A DNA stretch of 64,000 nucleotides from NCBI GenBank assembly GCA_024734555.1, contig JANPWX010000077.1, positions 4,606,946 to 4,670,945 on the forward strand, given 5' to 3'. The notes beneath the pieces are model-generated. The model did not search any database, was not told where the DNA came from, and worked only from the letters and a program-made list of their open reading frames with translations. How positions within the stretch are numbered: the first letter of the stretch is position 1; every line of letters starts with the position of its first letter. The position numbers and the translations under genes are program-made. Source of the stretch: Trochalopteron elliotii. Taxonomy: Eukaryota > Chordata > Aves > Passeriformes > Leiothrichidae. This document shows positions 13,190 through 25,118 of this stretch, in pieces.

Positions 13190-14290
13190 ATTTTATCACA
13201 GTGGCACTTGCGGATTAACCCCAGGTGGCAATGAAGCACCACACAACTGCTCACTCTCCCCCTGGGTGGAACACTGGAGAGAATTAGAAGAGTGAAAGTG
13301 AGAATACTCATGGGTTGAGATAAAAATAGTTCAAAAGAGAAAGCAAAAGCAGCAGAGACAAGCTGAGCAAATTAAGGAACTCATTCGCTGTTGAGGTGTA
13401 CATTTTGGGTTTTCCAAGAATTCTGTATGTTTTTGTTATTTGTTTATAATGGTTTGTTCTGACACTCTCATCCCCAAACCCCCCGTGGTCTTTCCCTGGT
13501 GATAGACCTTGTCAATCACATTGTAAAAACGTGGAAGGTTCTGGTGAAGATGCCCAGTGATTCGCCAAGGCCCTCAGGTTTCCACCTTTCTTCATTGTTC
13601 TGTTAAGTATCTCTGTTCTGGGTCACACACCCTGCTCCTCAATTGGTTCTAGATTCCCCCTGCTCAGTGTACACCCCCGAGGTACTTAAGGTGAGGACAG
13701 CGGGCCAGAGCTCGCTTTTGCACGTGGGCAGCTCCCTGGGTGGAACAAAGCATAGTGAAACCCATGTGAAGAGTCCACTCTTTCTTCCATGCTGCTGACC
13801 ACGCTCCAGCCTGACGTTCAGACCCACCAAACCTTCCTTATGTGCTGGTCAGAGAGCAAGCTAGCTGGTAAAGCAGCTCAGGACATGAACATAATTCACC
13901 ACTTCCCATTGTCAGGCAGGTGTTCATACAGGTCCAGGAGAACAGAATTCCATCAGTGTGGCAGTGACCTGGGGAGACAAATGTTATCACTCTGAACATC
14001 CTGCTTCTCCCTTCTTTCCCCAGCTTTATGTGCTAAGCATGATGCTATGTTGTGTGAGATATCCTTTGGCCAGCTGGAATCAGCTGGCCCAGCTGGGTCG
14101 TCTCCCAGGTACATGTGCACACCCAGCTGCCTTGCTGAGAGGTTGCAGTGAGAATCAGAAAACTCCTCAATTCTGTATAAACTTTGCTCAGAAAAACTAT
14201 GACATAAGTGTGTTAGTTTCGCTGTTTTCATCACAAATCCAAAACATTTCACCATACAAGCTGCTATGAAGGAAATTGATTCCATTAATG
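13190..14290 (-). mobile_element. ERVL-type LTR split by a later insertion
   Basis: Both halves match, on the minus strand, the same family as 10720-11304. The right part (about 13894-14290) is the LTR 5' portion, including a TATCTCACACAAC-like equivalent of the conserved block and GCACATAAAGCTGGGG. The left part (13190-13388) is the 3' portion, with the TTTTTATCTCAACCCATGAG block and GTGTGGTGCTTCATTGCC. Removing 13389-13893 rejoins the two halves in register with the intact copy upstream. The first bases of the LTR have decayed. It is a solo LTR with no internal genes nearby. It must be older than the insertion it carries. Confidence 0.8.
13389..13893 (+). mobile_element. LTR-like insertion within the ERVL LTR
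   Basis: About 505 bp of higher-GC sequence interrupts the ERVL LTR. It begins TGTTGAGGTGTACA. It contains a CCAAT-like inverted box (AATTGG near 13640), a TATA-like GTACTTAAGG near 13681-13690, and an AACAAAGCAT that looks like a decayed AATAAA poly(A) signal near 13744. That order reads as a retroviral LTR on the plus strand. Flanking hexamers attcgc (13383-13388) and attcac (13894-13899) differ at one base and could be a 6-bp target-site duplication. The right end lacks a clean CA, so the boundary and the class are uncertain. Confidence 0.55.
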
Positions 14291-14390
14291 TAAATATGCA
14301 AAAGTACATGGGATTGGAAAGAAAGCTGTAATTCTTTTCACTAGTGACTCTACAAAAATATGGTTATGGTGTGATTCAACATCAGACTTT

Positions 14391-14996
14391 TGCAGGGCGG
14401 TGTCCACTCTGTGGCTAGCCCCGGCACCACTGCAAAACAGATGGTTCATGGCTGCCGAGGGCTGAGCGCGTGGTTATAGCCCGGAGAAAGAAAGGAGGAA
14501 CTCTCTTGAGGTGGAACACAGACCAGAGTTTATTGGGCAGAGCCCTCACCTCGGCTGGTGCCTCCGAAGAGAGACACCTGAGCCTTTAGTGCAAGCCATT
14601 AAAAGGGGAGGTGGGTCTCAGGGGAGGGTACAACAGGGAACCAATGGGAAACAACAGGGGAGTGGCTAACAACATGATAAACATATACATAAACCAATCA
14701 AAGGGATGTGGGAGGGGGCAGCCTGGATCCCGTCCAATCACTCGACGCCTCCCCTAGAACTTTCCAGTTCCAGGGAGAGGCCCCAGAATGATGGACAGGA
14801 CCAAGGGGTTACACAACTTAGGATTGACAGTTTACTGTCACTGGGGAAGGGGACCAATCAAGGGCTTGTAACTGGGGAAAGGCAGGGAGAACAGAATGGG
14901 GTACAAAGAACAAGATAGGGTACAGAGAACAAAATGGAGTACCTAAAACAGATCTGTTGAATAAACCATTGTAAAACCTAAAAACACACCCCCACA
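14391..14996 (-). mobile_element. Solo endogenous retrovirus LTR, copy A
   Basis: 606-bp element with TG...CA ends and a perfect 6-bp target-site duplication gacttt at 14385-14390 and 14997-15002. On the minus strand it starts TGTGGGGGTGTG. It has a TTTTAA TATA-like box near 14600 and an AATAAA poly(A) signal (plus-strand TTTATT at 14529-14534), and ends with a GC-rich U5. Six-base duplications are typical of class II (ERVK, alpha- or betaretrovirus-like) integration. No internal retroviral sequence is present. It is homologous along its length to copy B at 15127-15754, with many substitutions between them. The 70-codon frame inside it is not a gene. Confidence 0.9.
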
Positions 14997-15126
14997 GACT
15001 TTGAAATGGAATTTAGTTCAATTTCAATACACTTGCATTGAGCTGTCAATATTGATGATTAGCCCAAGTTCTTGTTATAGTCAGTGGAAATCTGGGCTCA
15101 ATTATAATGTAGAAATATTATACCAT

Positions 15127-15754
15127 TGGCGCGGTGTCCGTACTCTCAAGCCTGGCCAGCCCCGGCACCGCTCCAATACCGGTGGGACTTGGCGGGTCAG
15201 GAGCGTCAGTGAGACGAAGGCAGGAGGATGAAGGAGGGACTCTCGAGAGGTTTGGTCACAACGAATTTATTGGAACTCCAGCGTGGAGTCCTCACCTCGG
15301 GACGTCTGCCTCAGGAGAGAGACCAAGACTGACCCCGGGGAGGACCTTTTAAAAGGGGGGTGTAACACAGGGGAGGGTTCAACCAAGGACCAATATGATA
15401 CGATGGGGAAGTGGCTCATAACATAATAGACATACACAGTAACCATATAGTGGATAGTAGGAGGTAGCAGCCTGGATCCTGCCCAATCACTCGATGCTTC
15501 TCCTAGAATCTTCCAGAAGCAGGGAGAGGCCCCCAAGTGACAGACAGGACCAGGGGGTTACATGACAGATGACAGTCAGATAACTGTCTCTGGGGGAAAA
15601 ACTTAGGAAAAACCAGTCATAGAACTGTAACTGAGGAGAAGGCAGGGAGAAACCAAAAAGTAGGTAACAGAAGGGGTACATGGAAAAAACCATTTTGCAG
15701 AGGAACATTAACTTATGAATTAACATTAAATTAAAAATGCATCCCCACATCACA
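15127..15754 (-). mobile_element. Solo endogenous retrovirus LTR, copy B
   Basis: 628-bp element with TG...CA ends and a perfect 6-bp target-site duplication taccat at 15121-15126 and 15755-15760. Minus-strand order: TGTGATGTGGGGATGC start, CCAAT-type motifs, TTTTAAAAGG TATA-like box near 15350, AATAAA poly(A) signal (plus-strand TTTATT at 15266-15271), and a GC-rich U5 ending CACCGCGCCA. Same family and orientation as copy A, 118 bp of unrelated sequence away from A's duplication. Because each copy has its own duplication, they are two independent integrations, not the two ends of one provirus. Confidence 0.92.
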
Positions 15755-15760
15755 TACCAT

Positions 15761-17491
15761 TCTTTGTTTCTTAAGTTCTTGAGATATCAACAATCCTAGC
15801 TCATCAAACTAGACTATGAATAATGTAAAACTTACAGAATTCAAAGACTGTTCACATGATATGAAGGAAATAACATTTTAAGCAAAGTTGACTTATGGGT
15901 TATGAACCTAATAATCACATCTCAATAATTTCTTTCTTAACGCATGTCATTTTTATTAGTTATATAGGGTTTTTCTATCTTCATGTACTCCATTAAAAAT
16001 CTACCACGATTTTTAGCTACGATTTGTAGTTATTGCATGAAAAATTATCATGCAATTTATACTGAAATTATGCCATACCTTAATATAAACAGCAAAACCT
16101 TGAATTAATATAAATATTCTGTTTAAAAAAAAAAAAAAAGATACCACCACCCCCCGTTACCTCCACACCACAGGATTTAATCCATAGTGCATTTCCACTG
16201 ACCCATTTAGTGTAGAGAAGACACAATAAATCAATGTTTGTTAACATATGCTTAAGTAGAAAAGCAATTTCACGGGTCAGGCAACATAGTCATGAAATGT
16301 CTGTGAAGCAGCAGTGCATTGACTGTTGAGAAGGACAGAGCCAAAATGAAAAAAAATCTGACTTTTGCATGCACTCTGATTTCCTTTTTGTTATTAGTTT
16401 GATCAAACACTTACTTCTCTGTCAATAGCAGTGATTAGCAACATATCCATAAAACCTCAGATTAGTGTTTCAAACATTTAAAGTAGTGTCATTTTTCAAG
16501 TGATTGGGATGGGGAAGAAAGGAAACAAAATCAGCAGCATAAAATAAAATTCCAAGCCTGGATTTGAACCTTCACTAATTCCTATACTTAGTTTTCTTTC
16601 AAAGTCAGAGGAGATGAGAACAGAAAAAGTCACCATTATGCCAAATTTGAGATCAACACTCAGCTGACGAAATAGATGGCAGAGCCTGAAACACCATACA
16701 TATTCACAATGGTACCATTAAATATGTCCACAAGATGTATTCCTAAAGGAAAGAATCAATTATAAAATCTGAACAATCTCCTGTGAACCAGGAATTACAC
16801 AAAAATATCTCTGTGTCTTTAAAAGAGTCTGTTCCCTACTATCTTACCTTTATTCAAGTCCAAAGCCTCTTTGAATTTTTTCCAGCACTGTTCCTAATAA
16901 AGCTCAGCTGACTGCCTAATGCATAATAAAACTTTCTTCACCTAAAAATGTTAAAACTTTCATCCACCTACCTTGACCTCCAGATTAGCATGTAAGGAAT
17001 ATGACAGTGAAAGTAGATGCTGAATTTTTATTAGACACTCTAGTATCTTCAGTTCTCTTAATTTAGGGTGAAACAAAAATGTCAAGAAGTTGCCTTTTTT
17101 GTATTGTATAGGAAGAATCATTTATGCATTATTAAAATACAGCATATCCTGGCAGAATTTTAGAAAAGAGAAAAAATCCTAGGCATGCTTGCTCTTTAAT
17201 GATCCACCTTTAAAAAAAGTTTCACTACCCTTCTAGTAGAAAAAGCTAGCTTTAAATTTAACTAATGTTTCAATTGGCCTCTTCATAATATATTTACATT
17301 TACTGTTAAAGTGCATTTGTATTTGAATGGTGTTTTTAAGTGAACATTTAATTTTTATGTATTTCTATAGCATTGTTCTTAGAAAAGTACATTATCATTG
17401 TGAAACTGATCTTCAATGTACAAAGACTAGTTAAGTTGCAAGCCTGTCTATTAAGATAATTTCTAATGTCTCCATTAATATTGTGTCCAAA
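15761..17491. other. Unique AT-rich sequence, no gene seen
   Basis: No gene supported. A 15-base A run lies at 16125-16139, followed by a C-rich patch. A single tRNA B-box-like match near 16560 was rejected. Confidence 0.55.
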
Positions 17492-18100
17492 TGATTGATA
17501 GTTATGTGTATGCTGGAGGGAAGGGATGCCATCCAGAGGGATCTGACAGGCTTGAGAGATGGGGCTGTGTGAACATCACAGTGCTCAAAAGGTCCAAGTG
17601 CAAGGTTCTACACTGGATTGGGGAAATCCCAGGCACAAAATACAGGCTGGGAGGAGAATGGATTGACAGCAGCTCTGTGGAGAAGGACTTGGGATTGTTG
17701 GCAGAGGGGAACCTTGACATGAACTTGTAATGTCAACTTGCAGCCCAGAAGGCCAATCATATCTTGAGCTGCATCAAAAGAAGAGTGGCCAGCCGGTTGA
17801 GGGAGGTGATTCTCCCCCTTTCTTTCACTCCTGTGACATCCTGCCTGGAGTGCTACTCTCAGCACTGGGGCCGGTAATGTAGGGACATGGACCTGCTGAA
17901 GCGAGTCTAAAGGAGGGGTCACCAAGATGATCAGAGGGCTGGAGAAAGAGCTCTACCACCTCTCCTGTGGCTGATGGAGTTGGAGTTGCTCAGTCTGGAG
18001 GAGAGAAGACTCAGGGGAGACCTTATAACACCTGCCAGTACCTCAAGAGGGCCATCAAGAAAGCTGTAGAGGAACTTTTTACAGTCCAGTGTGGGTTGGA
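17492..18100 (+). mobile_element. CR1 LINE fragment, 3' part of ORF2
   Basis: Recognisable as the distal reverse-transcriptase ORF region and start of the 3' UTR of a chicken-repeat-1 element. Conserved blocks include CAGAGGGATCTGACAGGCTTG, AAGTGCAAGGTTCTACACTGG, ACTTGGGATTGTTGG, GGAGTGCTACTCTCAGCACTGGGG and GAGAAGACTCAGGGGAGACC. It is 5'-truncated, as is usual for CR1, and also lacks the 3' octamer tail, fading out near 18100. Stops and frameshifts break the frame, so it is inactive. Confidence 0.88.
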
Positions 18101-18907
18101 CTTTCAGACAATGACTTATAAATTCCACTCACTTCTGTAGAAATATGATCAGGTTTGTATTTATAGTAGTTCATTTCCTAGCAATCCAGATGGTAGGAAC
18201 AGAAGTGTACTATGGGAAATGTATTCACTTAATTACGGAATATTTGCTAAAGTCAGGAAATACATCAGCTGAACTCCAAAATTCCTAAAAGAATAAAGTA
18301 TTCTACATTCTTATTAGGCATATTTTTATTTTTGGAATATGCTGTGTAATAAAAATAGTGAGAGGCAGTAGTGATGAAATGCTTTCTGAGACTGAATGCT
18401 TTCACTTACATAGTTATTTAGTCTAAACAAGCAAGGTATATGACCAATATATGGGTTTTTAAGAGATCTTTTTAAGAACATCATATTTTATGAATTTTAT
18501 TTTTCTGTGTTTGAAGAAGGGTACATCTTTTTTGTCCACTGTCCATTTGTCCACTGTTTCTGTGCCATGTTTTCTTAAAGAATTCACTAGGTCATAGTTG
18601 AGGAAGGAAGTGAAACAGGCATTCAGTTTTCCAGAGGCACAGCAGAAATCACGCTTTAGATTAGGTACACATGCTATTCAAAATTGTGGGCCCCCTTCTC
18701 TAGAGATCCTAAAAATTCCTATTTTAAGAAAAACAGAAGGTGTCATATTGCAATGGTCCAGTGAAATTTTTAGCATGCCCTTCATACTACAGTCTATCTT
18801 GACTACATGTATTTTACAGAATTAAAAGAGAATTTGAAAGACGTCTAGGGTGTTTCTATCTCTGTGGAACAGGGAGATTTTTTCATTCCATTTCCACATG
18901 AAAATGA

Positions 18908-18960
18908 AAAATATATATATCACATATTATATATTATATATATCACATAATATATAAATC
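18908..18960. repeat. AT-rich microsatellite-like patch
   Basis: Interrupted TA and ATT units with repeated CACAT/TATATATCACA words. Confidence 0.75.
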
Positions 18961-19809
18961 ACAACATTAGAAACCCTTGCACCTTATGTGCATACTTAAG
19001 ACAGGGGAGCAGGCCTACCCAGAGGAAAGATCCAGATGAATTGCAGACCCATCACAAAACTTGTGTATCTGTGATTAACTGCTGTGGAAAAGTTAGCACT
19101 ATGGTTTTAGTAGATATCATGATTGTAGGAGCATATGTGGTGTGTTCCAGGCATAACAAAAATGGCTTGAAGCAGCATGCAGAAAAAAAGTTGAGTTGGA
19201 TGGTTATGGAAATTGTAAACTGTGTAACAACTGTATTTATGCAGGCCCAAAATTTTATATAAGAAAGATTTTGTTATGTTGCCATTTTTAAATTTTGCGA
19301 AGCATTTATGGAAGCTGGAAACCAAATCAGAGACTACAAAAAAAGAACCTTGGGTGTTTTGATAATTGCAAATCATTCATGGCCAGCTGGAAGTCAGAGC
19401 AATGTGTACTTAACTGCTTTGAATAGTCTGTGTTTTGCATGTAGTAATCTGTGTGCATTTGCTCTGATTGCTCGAGGGGAAATAATTACTGTTTATGAAA
19501 GATTGTCCATTATTCTCCAATTAGAGAGAAAAAAACATTCTATAATGAGGAAAATTTGTCTATTCTTTAGACAGTGAGGAACCCTTCCTTACTGATGCAG
19601 TACTCCATAAAAAATCACAGTTGTTAGTCAACTAGGGTGCTATTTAAGCAAGGGGTTAAAATCGCATGGATTTTTAAACACATCTTGAATTGCTATGAAT
19701 TTACTACAACATTTTAATTAAACATGAGACAGCATATGAACTGTAAGGAATTCTTGCTCAGTTGTGATTTTCTTTCTTCCTCCATAACCTAGGGCTAGAA
19801 AAGACAAGG

Positions 19810-19860
19810 ACACACACACAAAAAAAAAAAACAAACCAAGAAAAAAAAAAAAACAAGAAA
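19810..19860. repeat. (CA)n followed by A-rich tract
   Basis: Short CACACACACA then two long A runs separated by ACAAACCAAG. Confidence 0.85.
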
Positions 19861-22378
19861 AAATGCAGCTTACTTCTCAGTTTCTGATACAGAAACACAG
19901 TAAACAAGGTTTCCACTTTTCCTTTCCCATCAATTTTTTTGTCTTGGGGGGAATATGTGGAACACAGTGTCCATGTTGCACATCCCTGTAGGACTAATGT
20001 CTGCATGGGTCCAGCTGTAGTGCTATTTCCAGTCCCAGTAAGCCAAAGAGCCAATTTCTTCTATTCATACTCTAATTGGTTAATTACAAAGTTTCTATTA
20101 AAACTTAGTTTAGGTGGTAGCATACACAGATTTGAAATAAGAGAATTCAGTAATATTTGAAATCTCTTGCTCCAAGGAAGATCTAACAGAAAATATTTTT
20201 TAGTGATAATAATAAAAAAAAAAATTGATCAACAATCAAGATTTCTATACCATCATCCAGAGGTAATGCTGCAAAAGCCTATTCTGAGCTGCATTTAAAG
20301 ACGAAAGTTACCTCCTAGTTTCTATTATGTATGTGTCCTAAAAGGAAAAGTATTTCTGGGTTTGACAGTGGTGTTGTTTTTTATTTTCCTAATGTTTGTT
20401 CTTCATTATTTTAGAATAATGTTCTAATTCAAAGTTTAACTCTGTGATTCTGTATGTGCTGTTCACACTGATGTTTTACTTGTGGTCTATATAGACAAGC
20501 ATATTTTTTCCTTGACAAAACAGAAGGAACACTATTCCAAGTATCAATTGTCAATTGTACATTTCCAACCTGTTTTTCTGTTCTCATGAGAAACATTATC
20601 TGGGTTTGCCCAATTTCATAAGATTTTTCTGTTTGAATAAAGCTATGACCCAATTCAGCTGAAATTGCTTCTCATTTCCCCACACTAACTTCATACTTGC
20701 TTCAGATTTGGAGTGAGACACAAATGGGCCAAGATCTGCACTTTAATTTCTACAGAAAAGGAGCTGGTATATAAAGGATGTAAGTTGGATCAGTCTCAGA
20801 ATGTTGAAACCAGCCAGCTGGAAGCCTTCACATGTACTGACAATTCTATTTAGTTATATTTTGAAAGTCTTTCAGTTATTAAAAGCAAACCCATTAAAAA
20901 AAAAAATCTACCTAAAACCAAAACCCCAATATATATTTAAAGAAAGATATTGGGATGAACTTAAACTAGTACAGGTGTCCTGTCAGTTGGATAGCTGTGG
21001 AGATAACCAGATGCCTGCAAGCACGTCCAATCAAACAAATTTCCATTAAGTTTTCTCTTAAGGAAAAACAAATAAGTGCAAATGTTTAAGGGGGTGAGGC
21101 ATAGATTTTAAACAACAAGAAGAAAAAAAATACAAAAAATACCCCCAAACGAACATCAGATACAAGTCTGGCCATAATCTCTTGTGTAATGATGTAGTTG
21201 CATACAGCTTCTCAAGGGAAGAGAAGATATAGGTGTTAGCCTCAGGTTCCTCAGGCTTGTGAAATTGTATATTTCTCTTTATCTAAATTATTTTTACAAG
21301 AATTAGCATGCATTTTATTTTTTACATAAAGGATCTGTAATCAGGATATGGAATTGAAGAAAGAAAACAGCAGTAATTTCTTTACGTTTATAATTGTATT
21401 CTGCTTATCCAAAAAGTAAAAAATGCATTATCTTCACCTATCCTCAGGGTATTTACTATTCAGAAATAATTATTTGGAGGACCTTTCTGTCTTGTTCTGT
21501 GAAGGCTTTAGAACTTACCAGGTTGTATTTTTATATCGGATACCAATTGTCTAAGGCTTTTTAATGTACCTGTGCAAATCATTTGCATATGTTCCCCAAA
21601 GAGGCAGGAATGCCATACAGCAGTTTATGCAGCGTTAACTTCATAAGAAGAGATAAGTATTTCTGGGGTATTATGCCACTGCATCATAATTTTTAACTCC
21701 AGTACACCTGCATGTGCAATGTGGTGTTTACTGTGCTATCAGTGTACGAAAGATCCTACTTTTTAAATAAATGTTAAATTTTAGGGCATTTAGGGCATCC
21801 AATTCATGCTAATAGACCTATTTGTTCATGTATACATGCAAAAATTTGCAGAATTAAAGTAAATTCCTCAGATTCAATATTCTGCATTTCTCTCTGTGAG
21901 TTAGTAGACCCTCATAAAAAGGAAGTGAGCTTAAGTTTAAAAAAAAGAATTTTGATTGCTGAGAAAAAATAGTAAAGCTGTATGGCAATGATAAAAAAAC
22001 CCTCAAGTTTAAAGGATGCAGGAAGAACAGTGTGCTGGATACAGACCTGAACTATTCAGGGTCATCAAATCTATGCTCTTTGGCTGAAAGCACAGCACAT
22101 TACTTCAGTACTGTCTCTCAGTTATTAAAAATCCAACTGTGAAAAAAGGTCAAATGAGAGCTGACAAAATTACTTAGATGCTCCATTTGATGTTGCAGTT
22201 GTTTCTTTTGTTCAACTACTATTTTGTTTATCACCTTGGTTTCATGGTACAATTCTTTTGAAAACAGTGATAGAAAATAATACGTATATCATAATACTAG
22301 GATAATTTTGTAAGCTCGATGTAGATTGAGTGTGCATCATTATTGTAAATATTTTTTTGTAAAATAATTTAACTGAAA

Positions 22379-22714
22379 TCAGGACAAAACCTCAGTTCCC
22401 TGAATTTTGGGTGCCTGAAGACTGCTGAAATGGCTAAAAGCAGAGCTCAAGCCGTCCTGCACAACCACTTTTGTTAAGAACATGGATTCTGTATCATTCC
22501 CCTTCTCTTGTAATACCTGTAGTATTCGTATTGCATCCAATCCTACTGTAGTTACACATTCTCTGCGTTTCTCCAGGCCATGAAGTACGAATGTTGGAGC
22601 TCTCCTTATTTGTAGCTTCACAAAAGACAAGTCTACAATTACTTCTTCCATGTTCTCTCAAGACATGAGCCAACTTCCTTTCCAGACAGCTTCCTGAGGC
22701 ATCTGCCCCAGATT
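22379..22714 (-). other. Candidate coding exon or pseudogene fragment, unidentified
   Basis: On the minus strand a convincing splice acceptor (CCTGTATATTTTTTTGACAG, AG at 22716-22715) is followed by an open region. One frame read from the acceptor has a single TGA, then ATG (22651) and 90 codons to a TGA at 22379-22381. Those 90 residues start MEEVIVDLSF and end QGTEVLS. They mix charged and hydrophobic residues and look protein-like. A second frame, read from the acceptor with phase 2, is also open for about 70 codons (to 22494). I do not recognise the family, and no downstream splice donor or close poly(A) signal was pinned down. It may be a terminal exon, a decayed gene fragment or chance. 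No neighbouring exon was identified. Confidence 0.3.
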
Positions 22715-25118
22715 CTGTCAAAAAAATATACAGGATGTCAATTTTAGGAAAGACAAGAGATTCTAGTTGTGATAAGTTTTTGGATCCCTTGCTGCACAGA
22801 GATAAAGAAAGTTATGCTGACTGTCAAGGGCAATATTTTTTTCCTTTTTTTCTCATGTTTCTTTGCCTGGGAGGGAAATAGATAACCATGTGACAGTCAG
22901 ACTGACTCTCTGTAAAGTGAATTCTCACATTACCATTTTATGATTTTTGTTAATTATTCTGAGGTCCTTTTCCTATTCAGTGTTTTTGTTGTGTGCAAGT
23001 TTTCTTTTTTATTGCTAAGCTAAAGCAGCTGGATTTTGATAAAGAAAATGATAAGCAAAAAGAACCAGAGATAGAGGATATTATGAAAGCCACATTGCCT
23101 ATTCTCTTGCACTTCCCCTCAGAATCTACTGTAATTCAGATGAGCTAGATTTGCCTCCCAGGCTGTCTTGCACCTGGCCCTGCAAACATGCTGAGCTCCT
23201 GAACTTGCCCAGGTTTCACTCTGACCCCTGGTCTTCCTGTGGCCCAGTTCGCTTCAGATCTAGAAGCTACAAAGCTCTTGCAACCTTAGGGTCCAGACAT
23301 GGATGTGGACTCGAGCAGGTGGTTGAGATTTCTTCAGGTTTGAACATTCCTTCTCCTGACTAACAGTGTTAGTTCAGTGTTTCAGATATTCTGGTGTCCT
23401 TTTTCTCAATTTTGAAGCCATCTTCATGGATCCAAGAAAAAAACTGACATGGATTCTGTAATCCTGTAAGTGACAAGAAAAAATTTACCAAAACTACAAA
23501 CCAACTATCAGGTAAAAATATGTGATTCAAGTGTTACCATGACACGTCTCCAGGGAAGGTATATTTTGTCCTTTGAGACGTTAGGTCACTTGACCATGGC
23601 AGGGTCTGAGGAGTACTTTGGAGAGGTATTACTGGCTGAAGCCTTTTTGGTCAGGATCATCAAGCATTTTAAACGTTTGCAGCTTAAACATCTTGTCTAT
23701 TGATGAGACACGACAATCTCTTGAGGAAATATGCTTTGAGTTGAATCAACCCCTTGGAGATGTCTCTTTTGCTTAGATAAGTAGTGAGTTATGGATCCTA
23801 ATGGGTTATTAGGTCCTTAATTTCCCCTCCTCTTCTTCTCTTCCCATGCCCTGTGTCACCATGGCCATGCAGGGGAAAGGCAGGTCTCTCAGGGGGCCAG
23901 GCTGGCTTTGACGAGTTGAAGTCAGTTGTCTATGGCCCTGCTCTCTTGTGACTGTTGCTGTTGTGGGTTAATGCCACATAGGTGGCAAAAGAGAAGCTGG
24001 TGAAATCTGAATGCTGAATAGCAGACGGAATCAGAACTTCAGTGAACAAAAATGTCAAAAAAATTCCTCCTCCTATGGATTAAGACTGTGAAGAAAGGGT
24101 AAAGAAATAAAAGCAGTTGCATGAACAGAAAGAGAAGAAGAAATTTTTCATTCTAAGACTGTTGCTACTAAACTTAAGGAGCAAACGTGAAGTAATTTCC
24201 TTCTGAAAATACAAAGTAGTGAGAAATCACTACTGTTTCATGAACTTTAGACACACATCTTCTTCTATGAATGCTGCCTGAGCACTAGTTTGCTCCGGTT
24301 CTCCACTGCTTAGTCATTCTTCCACTTCTGCGAAGTAGGGAAAAAAAAGAAGAGGAAAGGACAGGAAAGGGGAAGGGGAAAGGGAAAGTGAAAGAAAGGG
24401 AAAGACTTGAGTAATAAAAAAAATTGTCTCAAATTGTCTTCAGTAATCTGATGAAAATTTTTTTTTCTGGAAACTGGCTGTCTCTTAAGGTTATCACAGA
24501 GCTATTCACTGAAAACCACAAATCTGAAATGCAGGGCTTGTAACCACATCATAAGAAACCATGCTCTTCTGCTAGACATATATTGTAGAATCCTTATGTT
24601 GGCAGGCACTTTGATAGTTTGTCTCAAAAGAATGACAGAGTAGGATAAAAGTCTTCTACTCCTTATACATCCATGTGAGACTGTAATTACCAACTCATAT
24701 GGAAAAAGTAATTTTATACCTCATAAGTCTATTACAACATAAACCATAATGCCACACAGTAAAGAGAATTTTTAATTTTACCACTTCAAAAGTGCCATTT
24801 TTGGTTGTACTTTGTTTAGGTTATCATCCTTCTAGCATACTTCTGTATTAGTTTCAATATCAAAACCAAAAGCTGCATTAGTAAGCAGAGGATAAAATCA
24901 GCTAGTCATTTCTTCCTGTGCAATGTTGTTATGAAAATGTAGTCAAACCTTATTGATATAAAGGCTAAAACACCTACATGGTAGACAGGACAGTTTACAA
25001 GACCTTGACCCTACTTTCAGACCTCCACTACAGTGTAGAATCAATCAGAAGCTCAATGCTCATTTGTCTGAAACATTTTTGAGTTTCTTTTCTCCTCTTC
25101 AAAATCAAACTATGGTTG
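22715..25118. other. Mostly unique sequence, no gene confirmed
   Basis: Between about 23140 and 24010 the composition is less AT-rich than surroundings and holds plus-strand frames of about 70 and 77 codons (23151-23363, 23470-23703). I cannot assign them. No known repeat was recognised. Confidence 0.5.
24338..24405. repeat. Purine-rich GA tract
   Basis: Almost pure A/G on the plus strand, built from AAAGG and GGGAAA words. It shares AGGGGAAAGGGAAAGTGAA with a similar tract at about 60983-61031. Confidence 0.85.

Larger units (their letters stand above)
18101..22378. other. Unique AT-rich sequence, no gene seen
   Basis: No supported gene. An AT-dinucleotide-rich patch lies at about 18908-18960 and an A/C-rich patch at 19810-19860. 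Confidence 0.55.

Noticed and set aside
13953..14309. 103- and 118-codon frames on opposite strands
   Set aside because: Both are within the ERVL LTR, which is non-coding.
14391..15754. Idea that the two LTRs are the ends of one provirus
   Set aside because: Each has its own perfect 6-bp duplication and only 118 bp of unrelated sequence lies between the duplications; no primer-binding site or polypurine tract is seen there.
16560..16570. GGATTTGAACC, whose reverse complement matches a tRNA B box (GGTTCAAATCC)
   Set aside because: No A box, cloverleaf pairing or SINE body was found at the right distance on the minus strand.
17491..18128. Short frames on both strands
   Set aside because: By-products of the inactive CR1 fragment.
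20429..20450. CTCTGTGATTCTGT, similar to a CR1 octamer tail
   Set aside because: No CR1 body precedes it on either strand; probably coincidence.
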